Source of the DNA: Maratus speciosus
Taxonomy: Eukaryota; Arthropoda; Arachnida; Araneae; Salticidae
Direction of reading: 5' to 3'
Assembly (NCBI GenBank): GCA_963932465.1
Contig: OZ010799.1
Coordinates: forward strand, 285,417,898-285,481,897
DNA: 64,000 nt
Shown: positions 36,679 through 48,910 of the stretch, one piece after another
Position numbering within the stretch: position 1 is the first letter of the stretch
Layout: each line of letters starts with the position of its first letter
Translations under genes and position numbers: made by a program
The notes under the pieces: generated by a model
Databases searched by the model: none
The model's input: only the letters and a program-made list of their open reading frames with translations
What the model was told of the DNA's origin: nothing

Positions 36679-37080
36679 CCCACACAACACATACGTCCAG
36701 ATTATATTCAGTTTTCATCCACCATTTCCGAAATACGTCTATATATGTAATTTGGACGTATACAGCGAGCTAAAATACGTTCAGAATTTGTTGAATGTTT
36801 GACATAGACGTAACTACGAAATAACTACAAAATATGGACATCAGTTTAAGAACATAAATTGGATGAAAACGCAACTAATCCAATTTTCGTCAAATCCCAA
36901 ACTAAACCTTCACCTGTTTGTCCAATTTTGTGTTTTAATAACTTAAACTGGATGAAAACAGTACTAATCTAATTTTCGTTAATTCCGGGACAAAAACCTG
37001 ACCTCGCCATTTACGGACATAATCTGGACAAAAACTTAACCTATCAACCGCCATCTTAAAATGGCGGCATATACAGACTT
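36679..37080 (+). repeat. Left terminal and subterminal repeats of the 22.9-kb element
   Basis: Terminal CCCACACAACACA followed by motifs such as ATACGTCCAGA, AATTTGGACGTATA, ATAGACGTAAC, AATCCAATTTTCGTCAAATCC, AATCTAATTTTCGTT and CATAATCTGGACAAAAAC. Two ~100-bp sub-repeats (AAATTGGATGAAAACGCAAC at about 36854 and AAACTGGATGAAAACAGTAC at about 36945) are visible. A CCGCCATCTTAAAATGGCGG palindrome lies at 37048-37067. Confidence 0.75.
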
Positions 37081-37183
37081 AGGCCTAATTGACCGAAACT
37101 TGTATTATTTATTTTTGTTTGTTTTATTAATTTTTTATACAGTTTTCAACAAGTAAGGAATTTAATGCATTTATTTTTATCAG

Positions 37184-37298
37184 AATATCACATTGTGGAG
37201 TTACGCTCCACATCAATCAATCAACGTGTGGAAGATTTGTTTATCTCATCGCGGAAATGAAAGCCATGCCGAAATAGTGAAAATGAGTTTGAATGCTG
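37184..37298 (+). other. Candidate exon 1 of a possible cargo gene
   Basis: A 115-bp stretch between an acceptor-like TTTATTTTTATCAG and a donor GTAAGT. It is open in one frame (NITLWSYAPHQ to VKMSLNAG, phase 1 at the end). The Met of MSLNAG (37283) is a possible start. Spliced to 38128 the frame continues. No family recognised; a splice-site match of this kind can occur by chance in AT-rich DNA. Confidence 0.25.
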
Positions 37299-37300
37299 GT

Positions 37301-38127
37301 AAGTAAATTGACTTTGTTTTCTAGATTTATTGTGTTTGTGTGCATACTTTACATAAAACATTTCTGTCACGATTCTGTGTTTTGTTATTTATTTAATTTA
37401 TCAATAGTTTTGACTTTAGTCTGGACTTTTTGATAGGAGAAATCAGCGTTTGATTACGTAAATAAGAATGCTTTGTTTACATGATTTTTCTCGGTCATAA
37501 TGCAGTTTTATAAAAAGTAAATAAAAATTTATTGGGTTGAAACGAATTTTACATTGATTTAGGGGCATATTAAAAAAAATAATTCTTTGACAATTAATAT
37601 ATTATGTGTTGCAAGTACGTAATTTCTAAAAACTTCCCATTTGATAGCAACTTCTTTTTTTGACATTTAAATTTATGTGATATCCAGTTCTTACTAAGAC
37701 ACCAGACTTTTTATATTTTAAATTTTCTAGTGCTCTAAGGAAAGATCATTACTCAAATGTTATTCATTCATTATCATATTGTAATGTGAACTTATTTACT
37801 TAATACTAATAATTTAAAAAAAAAAGTCTGATCTATTTTGCTGAACAACATGAATTGTTTTATTATTGTGTGCATGAAAAATGTATGAGGAAAATTTTTA
37901 CTAGTATGTTCTAGATACAACTGGAGGTTCATTTCACAATTTTTAAAAAGGACAGGATGCATTTTGTCAATTTTAGAATAAGCAGGGTGCTGCGCCCTTA
38001 AATGATGGCCTAAAAGAAACAGTACTACTAATGCTCATATATATGTGTCTCATATGTATCATTATATGCATATTATTTACTTCCTGGATGCCATTTATAC
38101 ATCTTATATCATATTTTTATTATATAG
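37301..38127. other. Possible intron or plain element DNA
   Basis: AT-rich sequence with no element termini or other gene, ending in a pyrimidine-rich stretch and TTATATAG before 38128. Confidence 0.3.
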
Positions 38128-38357
38128 GGCTGAAACTAGGGGGGTACAGAGAAGCAGAGGGGGTATATGCTCCGGGTGCCAGAATGAAAGGCGAAGGGGG
38201 GCACAAAGTGAAGATTTTGTTTGTCGTTTCATACAAAAATGTATATATCCCCAAAGCAGAATACTTTGCAATGTTCTGCAACGAACTTCATCTGAACAAA
38301 AATGTTCTGTGGGAATTTAAAAAAAGAAAGTTGCAGGGAGATTTTCTTAATACATGA
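38128..38357 (+). other. Candidate exon 2 of a possible cargo gene
   Basis: Follows an acceptor-like TTTTTATTATATAG. Joined in phase to 37298 it encodes about 76 residues, GLKLGGYREAEGVY... to LQGDFLNT and a TGA stop. It includes a GC-richer first 90 bp and a short hydrophobic stretch (ILFVVSY). No domain recognised. The GC-rich part may instead be a dispersed-repeat end, since ACTAGGGGGGTAC with CTCCGGGTGCCAG is a common transposon-like sequence style. Confidence 0.25.
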
Positions 38358-38424
38358 AGAAGTGCAATGGCATCTTTTATAGGAATGCAAAATACATTTT
38401 GTAAAATGCTGACATACTCAACCG

Positions 38425-40210
38425 AAAGAAACTATTGGCAAATTTTGTGATTTTACTGTGGTCAAATGATGAATTTCACTGTTTTTTCCGACAATCAATT
38501 GATTTTCGCAATATTTCAGAATTTTTCCTCTGTCAACTGGCGGATTTGACGTTTTTTTTCTCGGACCCAATCATCAAATTGTGGGACTTTTTTTCCCCAC
38601 AACTGGTTGAACAATTTCGAGATATTTTCTACAATTCACTGACAAATTTCGCGTTTTTTAACTGCAACTGGTGGGTGAATTTTGAGATATTTTTCTTTGA
38701 CCGTTTGGTGAAAATCGTATTTTTTTTCACATAACTGATCCATGAATTTCATGTTTTTTACCAATAACTGATTGGCAAATGAATTGGCAAACTTTTTCCT
38801 GCTATAGATTGGAAACAATCATTGTTTTTTTCGTGACTGATCAAAGAATTTTGTGATTTTTCTGATAATTTTTTTTTACACGTGACTGATTCAAATTTCA
38901 TTATATTTTCTTTTTATCGATTGGCAAATTTTTTCTCTTTTTCTTGCGACTGATTGAATCAACGATTTTCTGATTTGTTTAAAAGATCAACAAAAGGATT
39001 TTGCAATTTTTTAGCCGCGACTGATTGGCAAATTTTGCGATATTTACTTTCTACTTATTGGCAAACTTTGTCGTTTTTTTTGCGACCGATTGGCAAAAAT
39101 TGTGGATTTTTCCATGATTGGTCGATGAATTTCCAATTTTTGACGATTTTCACAGGCCGTTTTCATCACAGATTGGGGAATTTTGAAAAAATTTCCTTGT
39201 ACCGATAAGCAAATTTTGCAGCAGCTTCTTGCGACCAATTTTAGAAAATCGTACATTTTCTCTGCTACTGATCAACGAATTTTGCAGCTTTTATGACGAG
39301 ACACTGATGAATTTCACACTAGTTTCTTTCTACTGATTAGCAATTTTTTCCACTTTTTCTTGCAAACGATTGGTAAAAATCACGTTTTATTTTTTTTTTG
39401 TGAGTGCAACTGATCGACTAATTTTGCATTCTACCCACGACAGATCAGTGAATTCCGCAACATTTTCTTTCAGTCGATTGGAAAACTTCGTTGCTTTTTT
39501 GCGATTCATCGGCCAAATCTCGAGGGAGGGGGGGGGGGGGGGGTGCACGACTGATCAATGACTTTCTGATTTTTCCTGACAATCTGCTGATGAATTTTTT
39601 TTTTTTTTTTAACCTGTGACCAATTTTTAAATTTCGCAATGTTTTTCTTGAACCAATAGGCAAATTTTTGTGGCTTTTTCTTGAGACCACTTAGAGAAAA
39701 TCATGAGTTTTTTCTGCTACTGATCTATGAATTTCGCAATTTCTTCCAACGATCTATTGACGAATTTCGCGATTTTTTAAACCGCGACCGATTTGCAAAT
39801 TTCACGATTTTTTTTCCTTGTATCATAGGCAAATTTTGAGGCTTTTTCTTGAGATCGATTAGAGAAAATCATGTTTTTTTTTACAGTTTTCTTCCTTGGT
39901 GCACTGACAAATTTCACGGTTTTTTATCTGCAACTGATTGGCGAAAATCGTGGATTTTTTTCCTGCAACTGTTTGTTGAATTTTTTGTTTTCCCACAACA
40001 GGCTGAAGAATTTCATGATTTGTTCTCCATGATGAACTGACGAATTGCACGAGTTTTGCATGTGACCAGTTGTCATTTCACAATCTTTTTAAATAAACAA
40101 TTAAAGAATTTTGCTTCTTTTTTTTTTTTTTTTTCCAGCCATTGAGTGCAAATTTCACAATTTTTTCTAAGACTGAATGGTGAATTTTCTTGAAAATGAG
40201 GATTTGAAAT
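38425..40210 (+). repeat. Degenerate ~32-33-bp satellite, block 1 (GATTGGCAAATTTTG type)
   Basis: Dozens of units resembling GCGACTGATTGGCAAATTTT followed by GCGATTTTTTTCT, spaced about 32-33 bp (for example starts near 39021, 39054 and 39086). Units vary strongly in the T-run and in the GATTGGC/GATCGAC variant. A G-run lies at 39529-39543. All frames in this block on either strand (38435-38734, 38954-39208, 39849-40040 and others) are translations of the repeat. Confidence 0.85.
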
Positions 40211-40754
40211 ATTTTGTGATGTACATCACATTTATAAGCATATTCTGCTTTGATGGTATATATATATATGAAATACAAAGAAGCTAAAAAAAATAATATA
40301 ACAGATTCTGTGGTTTTAAAGTAATTTTCTTGAATTTTGACTGCTTCCCTGTTCTTATCATGAATAATTGGTGTGTATAAAACTCTGACTTATAGAAAAA
40401 TATGTATATATACAACAATTATAGTTTATGTAGATGTCAAGAAAGTTTGAAACATTATAGTGGCCACTAACTTTAAAAAGTGGCTACTAATGAAACTGAG
40501 TCTACCGGCCACTGGCTACTAACTCAATTTCCCAGTTTTCACCTATAATATATTTCCAGAAATGTTTCAGCAGAAGGGAAGGGGGGGGGGGGAATTCTCC
40601 CCCAGCGCTAATTACTTTTGTTGCAGGTCGGGTTAATTCTGTGTTTGGTTGGGTTCGGGTAACTTGATTTTTCAAAAGTTAGTTCAGTATGTATTATTTC
40701 AGATTAAATATATCTATAATAATAAAACTAGATGTTTGTGTATAAGCTGTTTTC
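40211..40754. other. Non-repeat spacer between satellite blocks
   Basis: AT-rich; a G-run at 40580-40591. The frame 40649-40843 runs into block 2. No gene seen. Confidence 0.5.
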
Positions 40755-42110
40755 TAAAGAGACCGCTGTGTTTCTTCTGTGATCCTTTTATGAAATTCAC
40801 TTTTTTTTCACGATCTTTTAAAGAAATTTGCGTTTTCTCGTGATCCTTTGAAGAAATTCGTGTTTTTTTTTTTTTTTTTTTTTTTGCAATCCTTTGACGA
40901 AATTAACCTTCTTTACGTGGTCCTGTGATGAAATTCAAATTATTTCAATGTTCCTTAGACAAAATTCGCTTTTTCCCACGATCATTTTACAAAATTTGCA
41001 TTTTTTTTGCGATCCTTCGACTAAACTTTCTTTTCTTCAACGGCCCTTAGACGAAATTTGCGTTCTTTCTGTGATCATTTCTCAAAATGTGTTTTATATG
41101 CAATTCTTTGACAACATTTTTTATGCGAGACTTTTGCGAACTTCATGTTTTTTCTGTGATATTTTGACGAAACCGCATTTTTTCTTCAATCATTTGACGA
41201 AATTCGTGTTTTTACCACAATCTTTTTACAATATTCGCGTGATTTCTGCGATCCTGTGACGAAATTCGCATTTTTCCCACGATCCTTCAGCTAAATTTGC
41301 ATTAATGACCCTTAGACGAAATTCACGTTCTTTCCGCGATCATTCCATGAAAATTGCATTTTTTGCGCAATTCTTTGATGAAATTGGCATTTTTTATTAG
41401 TCTTTTAGGAAATTCGCACTTTTTCCGTGATCCTTTGACGAACTGTGCATTTTTTCTGTGATCATTTGAAGTAATTTGTGTTTTTACTGCGATTTTATGA
41501 CGAAATTTGCATTTTCATTGCACCCTTTTGACGAAATTTGCGTTTTACCGCAATCCTTTGATGAAATTCGTGCTTTTCCTAAATCCTTTTCAAAATTCGT
41601 GTTTTTCTGCGATCCTTTGACGAAATCTGCATTTTTTACGTGATCCTTTGACGAATTCAGCGATTAATCGAGATTATTTGACAAAATCCGTGTTTTTTTT
41701 TTGCAATTATTTGATGAAATCTGCATTTTTCTGAGATAATTTAACGAAATTTGCATTTCATGAAATTGCCCCTTTTTACGCAATTTTTTGAAGAAATTTG
41801 CATTTTTTTTTTTTGCAATCATTTGACAAAATTTGTTATTTTTCTGCGATTCTTTGTTGAAATTCACATTTTACTGCGATCCTTTGCCAAAATCTACGTT
41901 TTCCCGCTGTGGTTTGCAGCACTCTGTGTTTTTCCGCGGTCATATGCCGAAATCTGCGTTTTTTCCGCAATCCGAAATTTGCTTTTTTCCCAGCAATCCT
42001 TTGGCGAAATTGGCAATTTTTTCTGCGAATGATTGACGAGAAAGGCTTTATTTTGCAATCAGTTGTCATAATTCACTATATTTTTCATGGATTTCTTTTT
42101 TATTTCTGAA
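40755..42110 (+). repeat. Degenerate ~31-33-bp satellite, block 2 (GATCCTTTGACGAAATT type)
   Basis: Units resembling GCGATCCTTTGACGAAATTC then GCATTTTTTCC, about 40 in number, running without interruption. It has the same period and layout as block 1 (pyrimidine/T-run, GCGA, short core, GAAATT or CAAATT, TTGCG), so both blocks probably share an ancestor. Frames 40894-41259, 41751-42032, 41833-42036, 41836-42069 and 41909-42109 are repeat translations. Confidence 0.85.
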
Positions 42111-42869
42111 TGTTCGGGCCGATAACCGATTTTTTTTTAATTTTCAGAAAATTCAGAGACGAACTGTCCCTGTCATAGACCCGTTCTCACTTAGCGAATT
42201 CTGTTTGGCTTTTCATAAAAATATCGCTTTCCCCTCTTTTTTTTTCTTTCCCGCTGTGTATTATATGTTTTTAGTCTGAAGAAGCCCTAAAACGTCTGCG
42301 ACGCTCGTCGCGGTGTCGCACACATTCTGCATCAGGGTTGGTGATTCATTCTCGGGGGACATTATGTTTAACCCAAAAGTATAAAAAAATTAAATCAAGA
42401 AAAATAGATGTTTACTTTTGAATAACATAATTTTGTTATTTTCTATTTTTGTGTAATAATGTAACGTTATGTTATGAAGCATTATAAGCCTTTAATGCAA
42501 TTAAAAGAAAATTTTAATATATATATTTTTTTAAACAACATTATCATTATTAGGTATCATTATTAGTAATTAAATAAGCAATCAAGTAATTAAGTAAAGT
42601 TATGTCACTCATGCATTTTGCAGATAATTTATTTCAATATTTTCATAACCCCTTTCTAAAGAGTATTAAATTCATGAATCAAGTTACATATGATTGTTAT
42701 TATATAACAAGAGTAAGTGGTGGCATCTGTTGGTGTTGATTCTAGTAAAAAAATGTCATCAGGTGGTAATTTTTAAAAAAGGCCATACTGTTTTCAAAAA
42801 GGCACTCTTATAGCTCGTCAAAAAGAAAAAAAAAATTGAACTGGTTTAAAGTTACCTTTTATCAGTAGA
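42111..42869. other. Unassigned segment between satellite blocks
   Basis: Holds a GC-richer 42270-42330 stretch (CTGAAGAAGCCCTAAAACG, then GCGACGCTCGTCGCGGTGTC). The CTGAAGAAG-type word is seen in some retroelement tails, but nothing else supports that here. No reading frame. Confidence 0.35.
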
Positions 42870-43009
42870 ATTTTGTGATATTTTTCAGTGACCGATTGAA
42901 TTTTGTGATCCCTCCCCTTACCCCCTGATCAACTGACGAATTTTGTGATTTTCCCCACGACCTATCGAGCAATCTCTCATTTTTTTTCTACAAATAACTG
43001 ATGAATTTT

Positions 43010-43398
43010 CAGGGGTCGATGCAGACTTTTATTCTTGGGGCCCATTTTGTGTAAAGTAGCAGTTATTTTTGTGAAAAATAACATTTTGTAACGAAAGTTG
43101 AAATCCAGTTCTAAAATTCGAACCCAGAATTTATGAACAAAAACATACTTTAAATCCCTTTGCTAAAGTTTTTGTTTTTCGTGACGTGGTTTTATTTACA
43201 AATTACACATTTTAAAACAGTTTTTATGAAAAAGAATGTTACATAGTATACGTATGTTACATACTATTTTATTAAAAGGAATTTTGTGAAGGGGCCTGTT
43301 TTATTAAGTTTATTTTTGTGAAGGGGCCCATTTTATTAAATTTATTTTTGTGAAGGGGCCCTAAATAGGCCCCCAAATTTTGTCTGGATCGACCCCTG
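43010..43398. mobile_element. Small hAT-type element in the satellite
   Basis: Starts CAGGGGTCGATGCAGAC and ends GTCTGGATCGACCCCTG, near-perfect inverted repeats of the hAT CAGGG type. Contains three GTGAAGGGGCC units about 35-37 bp apart (43286-43361). The flanks (TGAATTTT and ATTTTTCA) do not show a clean 8-bp duplication. Confidence 0.7.
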
Positions 43399-43673
43399 AT
43401 TTTTCAATATTTCTAACAATAGACTGATGAATTTCATGATTTTTTTCCTGTGACAGATTGGCAAATTTTGCAATATTTTAAAGCAACCAACTGAAGTATT
43501 TTTCAATTTTTTTCTGAGGATCGACTGGCAAATCCGTGATTTTTTCTGACCAGTAAATGACAATTTTCGCTTTTTTTTTTTTTTTTTTGCAACCAATTGA
43601 TGAATTTCACAATATTTTATCTCTACCAGTTGTCAAATTTTGCATTTTTTTTTATTTCCTCATGACCGATTGG

Positions 43674-44756
43674 CAGGGTTGCAAAAAACCCGGGTTTTTT
43701 ATAAAAAACCCAACCCAGCTGGGTTTTATTGGGTTTTTTCGGGTTTTATTGGGCTTTTTGGGTTTTTTAGGGTTTTATTCAATTTCTTGTTTTTTTAAGA
43801 AGTGGGGGTAGGGGGAGTCCCTTATTTTTTATAAGAAATCTTATTATATTTTTATTGATTAATTTAATATACAAGTAATTTTAATTGAAATATAAATAAA
43901 TCAGTGTAAAAGTCTGGAAAAAAGCTTTTACTTCTGACATCATATAATATTATGTAATAACCACATATTTACAAGTTACTTTAATAGCTTACGTTTTATC
44001 TGTATTTCTCACTAAGAACACATTTTTGAAACAAATCTTTAATCTTTTATTATTTATTAATCAAATAATGCTTTATAATATTTTCAACTATGTTTCATTG
44101 TATATTTTGAAAATATCCAACACTGTTTATTTTTATCAACAAGCATGCATCTATATGTAATAGGAAATGATATTTAACCCGTCCCCCCCCCCCCAAAAAA
44201 AAAACCCCAGGTTTAAGCAAACAAACAAACAAAAACCGGTTTATTTGGGTTTTTAACCCCCCCCCCCTTTTTTTTTTTTTTTTTTTTGCCAATCCTGGCC
44301 AAAAGTGAATAAGTTAAATTTGTATCCAGTTGGGAATTTATGTTATGAAGTTTTATATTGTTAAATCTTGATAAAAGACCTTGTCATTTTTTAGCTAATG
44401 CGAAAATGTTATGATTAGCTCTGTATATTGATTTTGGCTTCTTTTTTTCATAATATTAACAGGCTTTTTAAAAAAAAAGACTTTTTTTAAAAGCACATTA
44501 TTTCATTTTGACTTTGTCAGATTTGGATTTGGCAGTACACCTACACAATAAGTTTTAATAGGACAGTGTAACTCTTGAAACACAAATGTTAAAAAACTAA
44601 TATAAAAGTTACTGAATATTAAGTAATATTATCATGAATTGTAAAAAACCCAATAAAACCCGCTTTAACGTGGGTTTTATTGGGTTTTTTAGAGTGGGTT
44701 TTACCCAAAAAAACCCGGGTGGGTTTTTTTGGGTAGGTGGGTTTATTGCAACCCTG
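43674..44756. mobile_element. Non-autonomous hAT element, GGGTTTTTT-rich ends
   Basis: 1,083 bp, starts CAGGGTTGCAAAAAACCCGG and ends with GGGTTTATTGCAACCCTG. The 8-bp duplication CCGATTGG is exact (43666-43673 and 44757-44764). The ends are long runs of GGGTTTT/AAAACCC sub-repeats. Same end type as the 4.8-kb element at 49648. No transposase; frames 43557-43811, 44095-44292, 44609-44830 and 44634-44873 are shadows. Confidence 0.9.
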
Positions 44757-45005
44757 CCGATTGGTGAAATTCGCAGTTTTTTTTTCATTTTTGCAGAATT
44801 TTGCAGATCTTTCTTGCGACTAATCCACAAATTTCATGATTTTCTTTTACATGAACAGTTGGTGAATTTCTGAATTTTTCCCTTTGACTTAGTACTGGCA
44901 AAACTATCAAGGTTTTTTTTTTTTATGCGATAGATCTATGGATGAGTATCTTGATTTTTGTTTCATGCATCTGATATATTTCACGTTACTTCCCTGCAAC
45001 CAAAT

Positions 45006-46226
45006 AATTAAATTAATATTTCTTATAATCAATAGATATAAAATAATTAAAATGGGCCACTAGGTGCATAAAGGGCTGCCGACCCCTGCCAAATTGGCCT
45101 AGAGTCAACACAATCATTACATTACTGAGTAGCTTTATGTTCTTTTATAGTAGAATGCACATAAAACATTGGTTGTGGAAAGCACATTTATCCGTTGCTA
45201 ATTTCTTTTGTGAACAAGACAATCGAGAATCGATCAATACTTGATTCTCGATCAGAGAAGAAAAAATGGTGAATTAGACAAATTAATCTAATGTTGTTAT
45301 TTTTTTATGTGTGTGTGCATGAGTTAAAGTAATCACAATATTTGCAAAATTCATGCATTTTAAAATTGCTTTAAAATAAGATTATACTGGATCCACTCAT
45401 TTTTTTTCCGCCTTTTTCTCCCAGTAGATACAAGCTTCTTGTCTTTGGAAAAACAACTGTTTTGTAGATAGATATCATTATTGATTGAATAAAAGTTGGA
45501 CTCAGCAGGACTCAACTCTTTTCAAGCATGATTTAACTTTGAGTAAGGTAAATTTTCAGTTAAAGTCCATAAATGCTGTTATTAAATAAAATTTTCAATT
45601 TATATGTCTGTGGGTATTTGATTTTACAATTGTCAGCTTGCATAAAAAATGAATAATGTGGTACTTTTATGTTAGTCAGGTGCAAATTATATTAACAGAA
45701 TTTTTTTTTTCTTTGCCAGTAGCAACTTTTTTCTCCACATAGTAAATATTAGAAACAACGATTAGAAATTGAAATAAAATGTTTTGGTTTGTGTTATTGT
45801 TTTTTATTAAATCTTTTTACTTCAACTGTAATGATGAGTGAAAAAAAAATCTTTTGTTTTATTTTATTTATTATTTACAACTCTATTTATAACTATTTTT
45901 TTCTATCTCTAATCTCTTTTCTTATATTCTGTTACTATATAACACCATATGTGTGTCAATGTGTCTATCTATCTATCTACTATCAATTCTAATGTGATAT
46001 TATGTTTAAATTTTTTGATTGAAATACTTAAAGAAAGGGCTATTTAAATTCAAATTATTCAATTTTGTGGCGGGCAGCATCACCCGCTTACAGCACAGTG
46101 TATAATCTCAATTTCGGAAAACATATATAATTTATAACTCATAAAAATTTCTGTTTGGAGAATAAACAGTATATTTTTTTAAGGTTAAATTGAAATATAT
46201 TGGAAGGTAGTATATATATATATATA

Positions 46227-46270
<44 letters not shown>

Positions 46271-47892
46271 CAAGCATTTCCATTTTTAAATAATATTTTA
46301 ATGCCAATATTTTATGTAGTCCTTGGATACGTAAATTTAAAAACATAAAACAATTTTACATGCCTGGGGGTTGGGATTTCAGCAGGTGTAGCGTGCCTGA
46401 ATTTTAAGGTTTAGCCCACAAACTAATAAAAATGTTGATATTAAAATTAATTGTTTAAAATTGTGAGAGTGAATAGTTAAATGTAATGCAATTATAAATA
46501 ATAGTTCAGGGATGGCAAACCTTTTCACATTCGCATGCCAAAGGTTTCCAAAAATATATTTTATGTAACTGTAATGTGCCAACCCCCCCCCCGCCCCCCC
46601 CCCGCCCTCCCTGCCTTATCTAAAAATAATCAATAAACAGGAATGAATCAAAGAACTTGTAATTAGGGATGGGACAAATAGTGATTTGGCCAAATAACCA
46701 AATATTCGGCAGTCGAATACCAAGTTTTTTTTCCAATAAAGAAAATAACTTTCGGTTATATATGCATACATAGTTTAAAATTTTAAAATGGAAAAAGTAT
46801 TAAAAACAAATTTATGTTCTATTTAATAATCTGTTTAAATTTCTTTATTACTTGATTTAGGGTGAAACCCCCAGTAACTGACACATTAAAAATTAGTGTT
46901 CAAATCACTATTACAAAATTTTAAATCCATTCTACACTTTTTTTTTTTTTTTTGAATGGGTGGTAGAGATACATTTAAAAATTACTGTTGACAAAATTTT
47001 GAAAAATTATATATTGTATTATTAAAAATAAATGTTTTTCATAAATATGGTGAATAACTTCAGTAACTGACACAACCCCATTTTGAAAAACCAAGAACTG
47101 ACACAAAATGAGCCAGTGTTTGACACTTTACTTGCGACGAAAAAAAAAAATTATGCTTTAAAAATACTTTAAATATTTATTATAAAAACAAATTACTTAA
47201 ACCTTATTTATATATGATACGATACTATAGATGTGTCTCTCTTTTCATGTTTTAAATTATTAATAATGCAAGTATTCAATAACTGACATTTATGAACCAG
47301 TAAACTGACAAATGGTGTTAGGCTCTGATAGGACAACTTAAAATGTAATGGTGTTGATTACAAGATAAATTTATTTATTTTATTTTATTTATTTATTTAT
47401 TTATATATATTTTTTTAAGCAGTTCAAAAAGATTTCAACTTTCTTTAATATTACCATTAATTAACTCCTCTGTCAGAGACTGGTGAAAAGAAATTAATTC
47501 ACTCACCGGCCTTCCCAGTTCAGAGGTGAAATGTTTCAATGCCGCAGAATTGCTGTTCATAGTAGCATAAATAACCAGCAAACATGCAACACAATTTACT
47601 TTTGCATTCATAGAGACCACTACCAGTGGAAAATTGGATAACCAAATTTAAGTAAATTTGAATTTTTTGTTTTTATTATGGATTTTAGTTACATCACAAA
47701 TTGTGATGCAATACCCTATATATCCAACCCTAATTATAACATCCTCTATTAATTTTGTAATGAGTTCCTCTGAATTGCACTAGTTATAAAGCTTGACATA
47801 TTAAAAAAAACATAATTTGCAAAACAACAACAACAAAAAATAAAAAACCCCTCATTTCATGCATTGTATAGTCCCAAGAAGTGATAGATATT
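45006..47892. other. Intergenic part of the 22.9-kb element; hAT end at 46507
   Basis: AT-rich, (TA)n at 46211-46233 followed by an A-run to 46268. CAGGGATGGCAAACCTTTTC at 46507 is a lone hAT-type terminus. Between 46870 and 47310 the word AGTAACTGACA and variants recur at least five times. A reading frame at 47435-47620 (minus) begins MVSMNAKVNCVACLLVIYAT, signal-peptide-like, but is short and unsupported. Confidence 0.45.
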
Positions 47893-48218
47893 AGAATTTT
47901 TCTTCAGCTGCTTCTACAGTAAATGTTAAAGTTTTGCAACAAATACGTTTAAACCAATTGATCTTAAAGAAATAAAAATAAAATTCGAACAATATGATAC
48001 TTAAACTAATCTAAAAACTTACATTCCATTCGAATGAAATGGAAATAAAGCTGAAACTTTTTTAAAGGTTTGCATTTTCCATGTATCTTTGTAATTTAAG
48101 TTTTTAGGGTAGTTTAAGTATCCTATTGTTCGAATTTTATTTTTAAAAATTCATTTGGTTTAAACATATTTTTTGCAAGACTTTAACATTAACTGTAGAA
48201 GCAGCTGAAGAAAAATTA
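47893..48218. mobile_element. Palindromic MITE
   Basis: Arms of about 140 bp: GAATTTTTCTTCAGCTGCTT on the left pairs with AAGCAGCTGAAGAAAAATT on the right, and pairing continues into GTTCGAATTTTATTT near the centre. Non-coding. Target duplication unclear. Confidence 0.75.
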
Positions 48219-48223
48219 TAATA

Positions 48224-48910
48224 CAGGACTCCCTCAAATCTGCAACCGCCTAAAATCTGCACATCATCGCACATGTAAACAATGAAAATTTCAGTTAAGC
48301 TGTAGAGGCAAAGTAACAGGATTTTTTAGTTTTATATCATTTCGTATGTATTTTAATATGTAATTCTCGATAATATGATGAGACTAAACTCGTTGTTTTT
48401 CATGAAGGAAATATAAATTTATCACTGAAAAAAAAAAAGGATATTGTTGATATCACTGCTAATCAGCCTTTTTACCAAATATATATATGTATTAATCAAT
48501 TTTTTTTCTATAGTTATTAACACTGGCAAACCTGAAATAAATCTTCCTTACTTTTTAATTTTGATGTTAATTAATAGGGTACCTTTATGAGGGAAGTGTC
48601 ATTGAATGATTCAAGGAAAATGTATCTCATTTTTATTATGCAATTTTAATTATGCATTATTAATTACTATTTATTTGACCTTTACTTTTAATAATTTAAT
48701 CATTTTTTAAATTATCTTGTTTTTTATTATTTTAGTTTATTACTTAATTATTTTAATATTTTGCTGTATTGCAAACATTCATTATACATTTGATTGCATT
48801 ATTACATTCAAATTATTGTCTAAAAAATGTAAACAAACCAGAAATCCACAAAATTCTAAAATCTACACAACCTTTGGTCCCAAGCTGTGCAGATTTGAGT
48901 GAATCTGCTG
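48224..48910. mobile_element. Tigger/pogo-type MITE
   Basis: Left CAGGACTCCCTCAAATCTGC and right end TGCAGATTTGAGTGAATCTG then CTG, each against TA (48222-48223, 48911-48912). 687 bp. The frame 48717-48902 lies inside and is not a gene. Confidence 0.7.

Larger units (their letters stand above)
42870..45005 (+). repeat. Degenerate ~32-bp satellite, block 3, broken by two hAT elements
   Basis: Units of the block-1 type at 42870-43009, 43399-43665 and 44765-45000. The hAT insertion at 43674 duplicated CCGATTGG, which is the satellite's own core word, so the array is older than the insertion. Confidence 0.75.

Noticed and set aside
40894..41259. 121-codon frame with repeated FFCDP/FFCN-like segments
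   Set aside because: It is the translation of the ~32-bp satellite. Other frames and the opposite strand are equally open here, so it is not a repeat protein gene.
47435..47620. 61-codon minus frame starting with a signal-peptide-like sequence
   Set aside because: Too short, no conserved family, no splice or neighbouring exon support.
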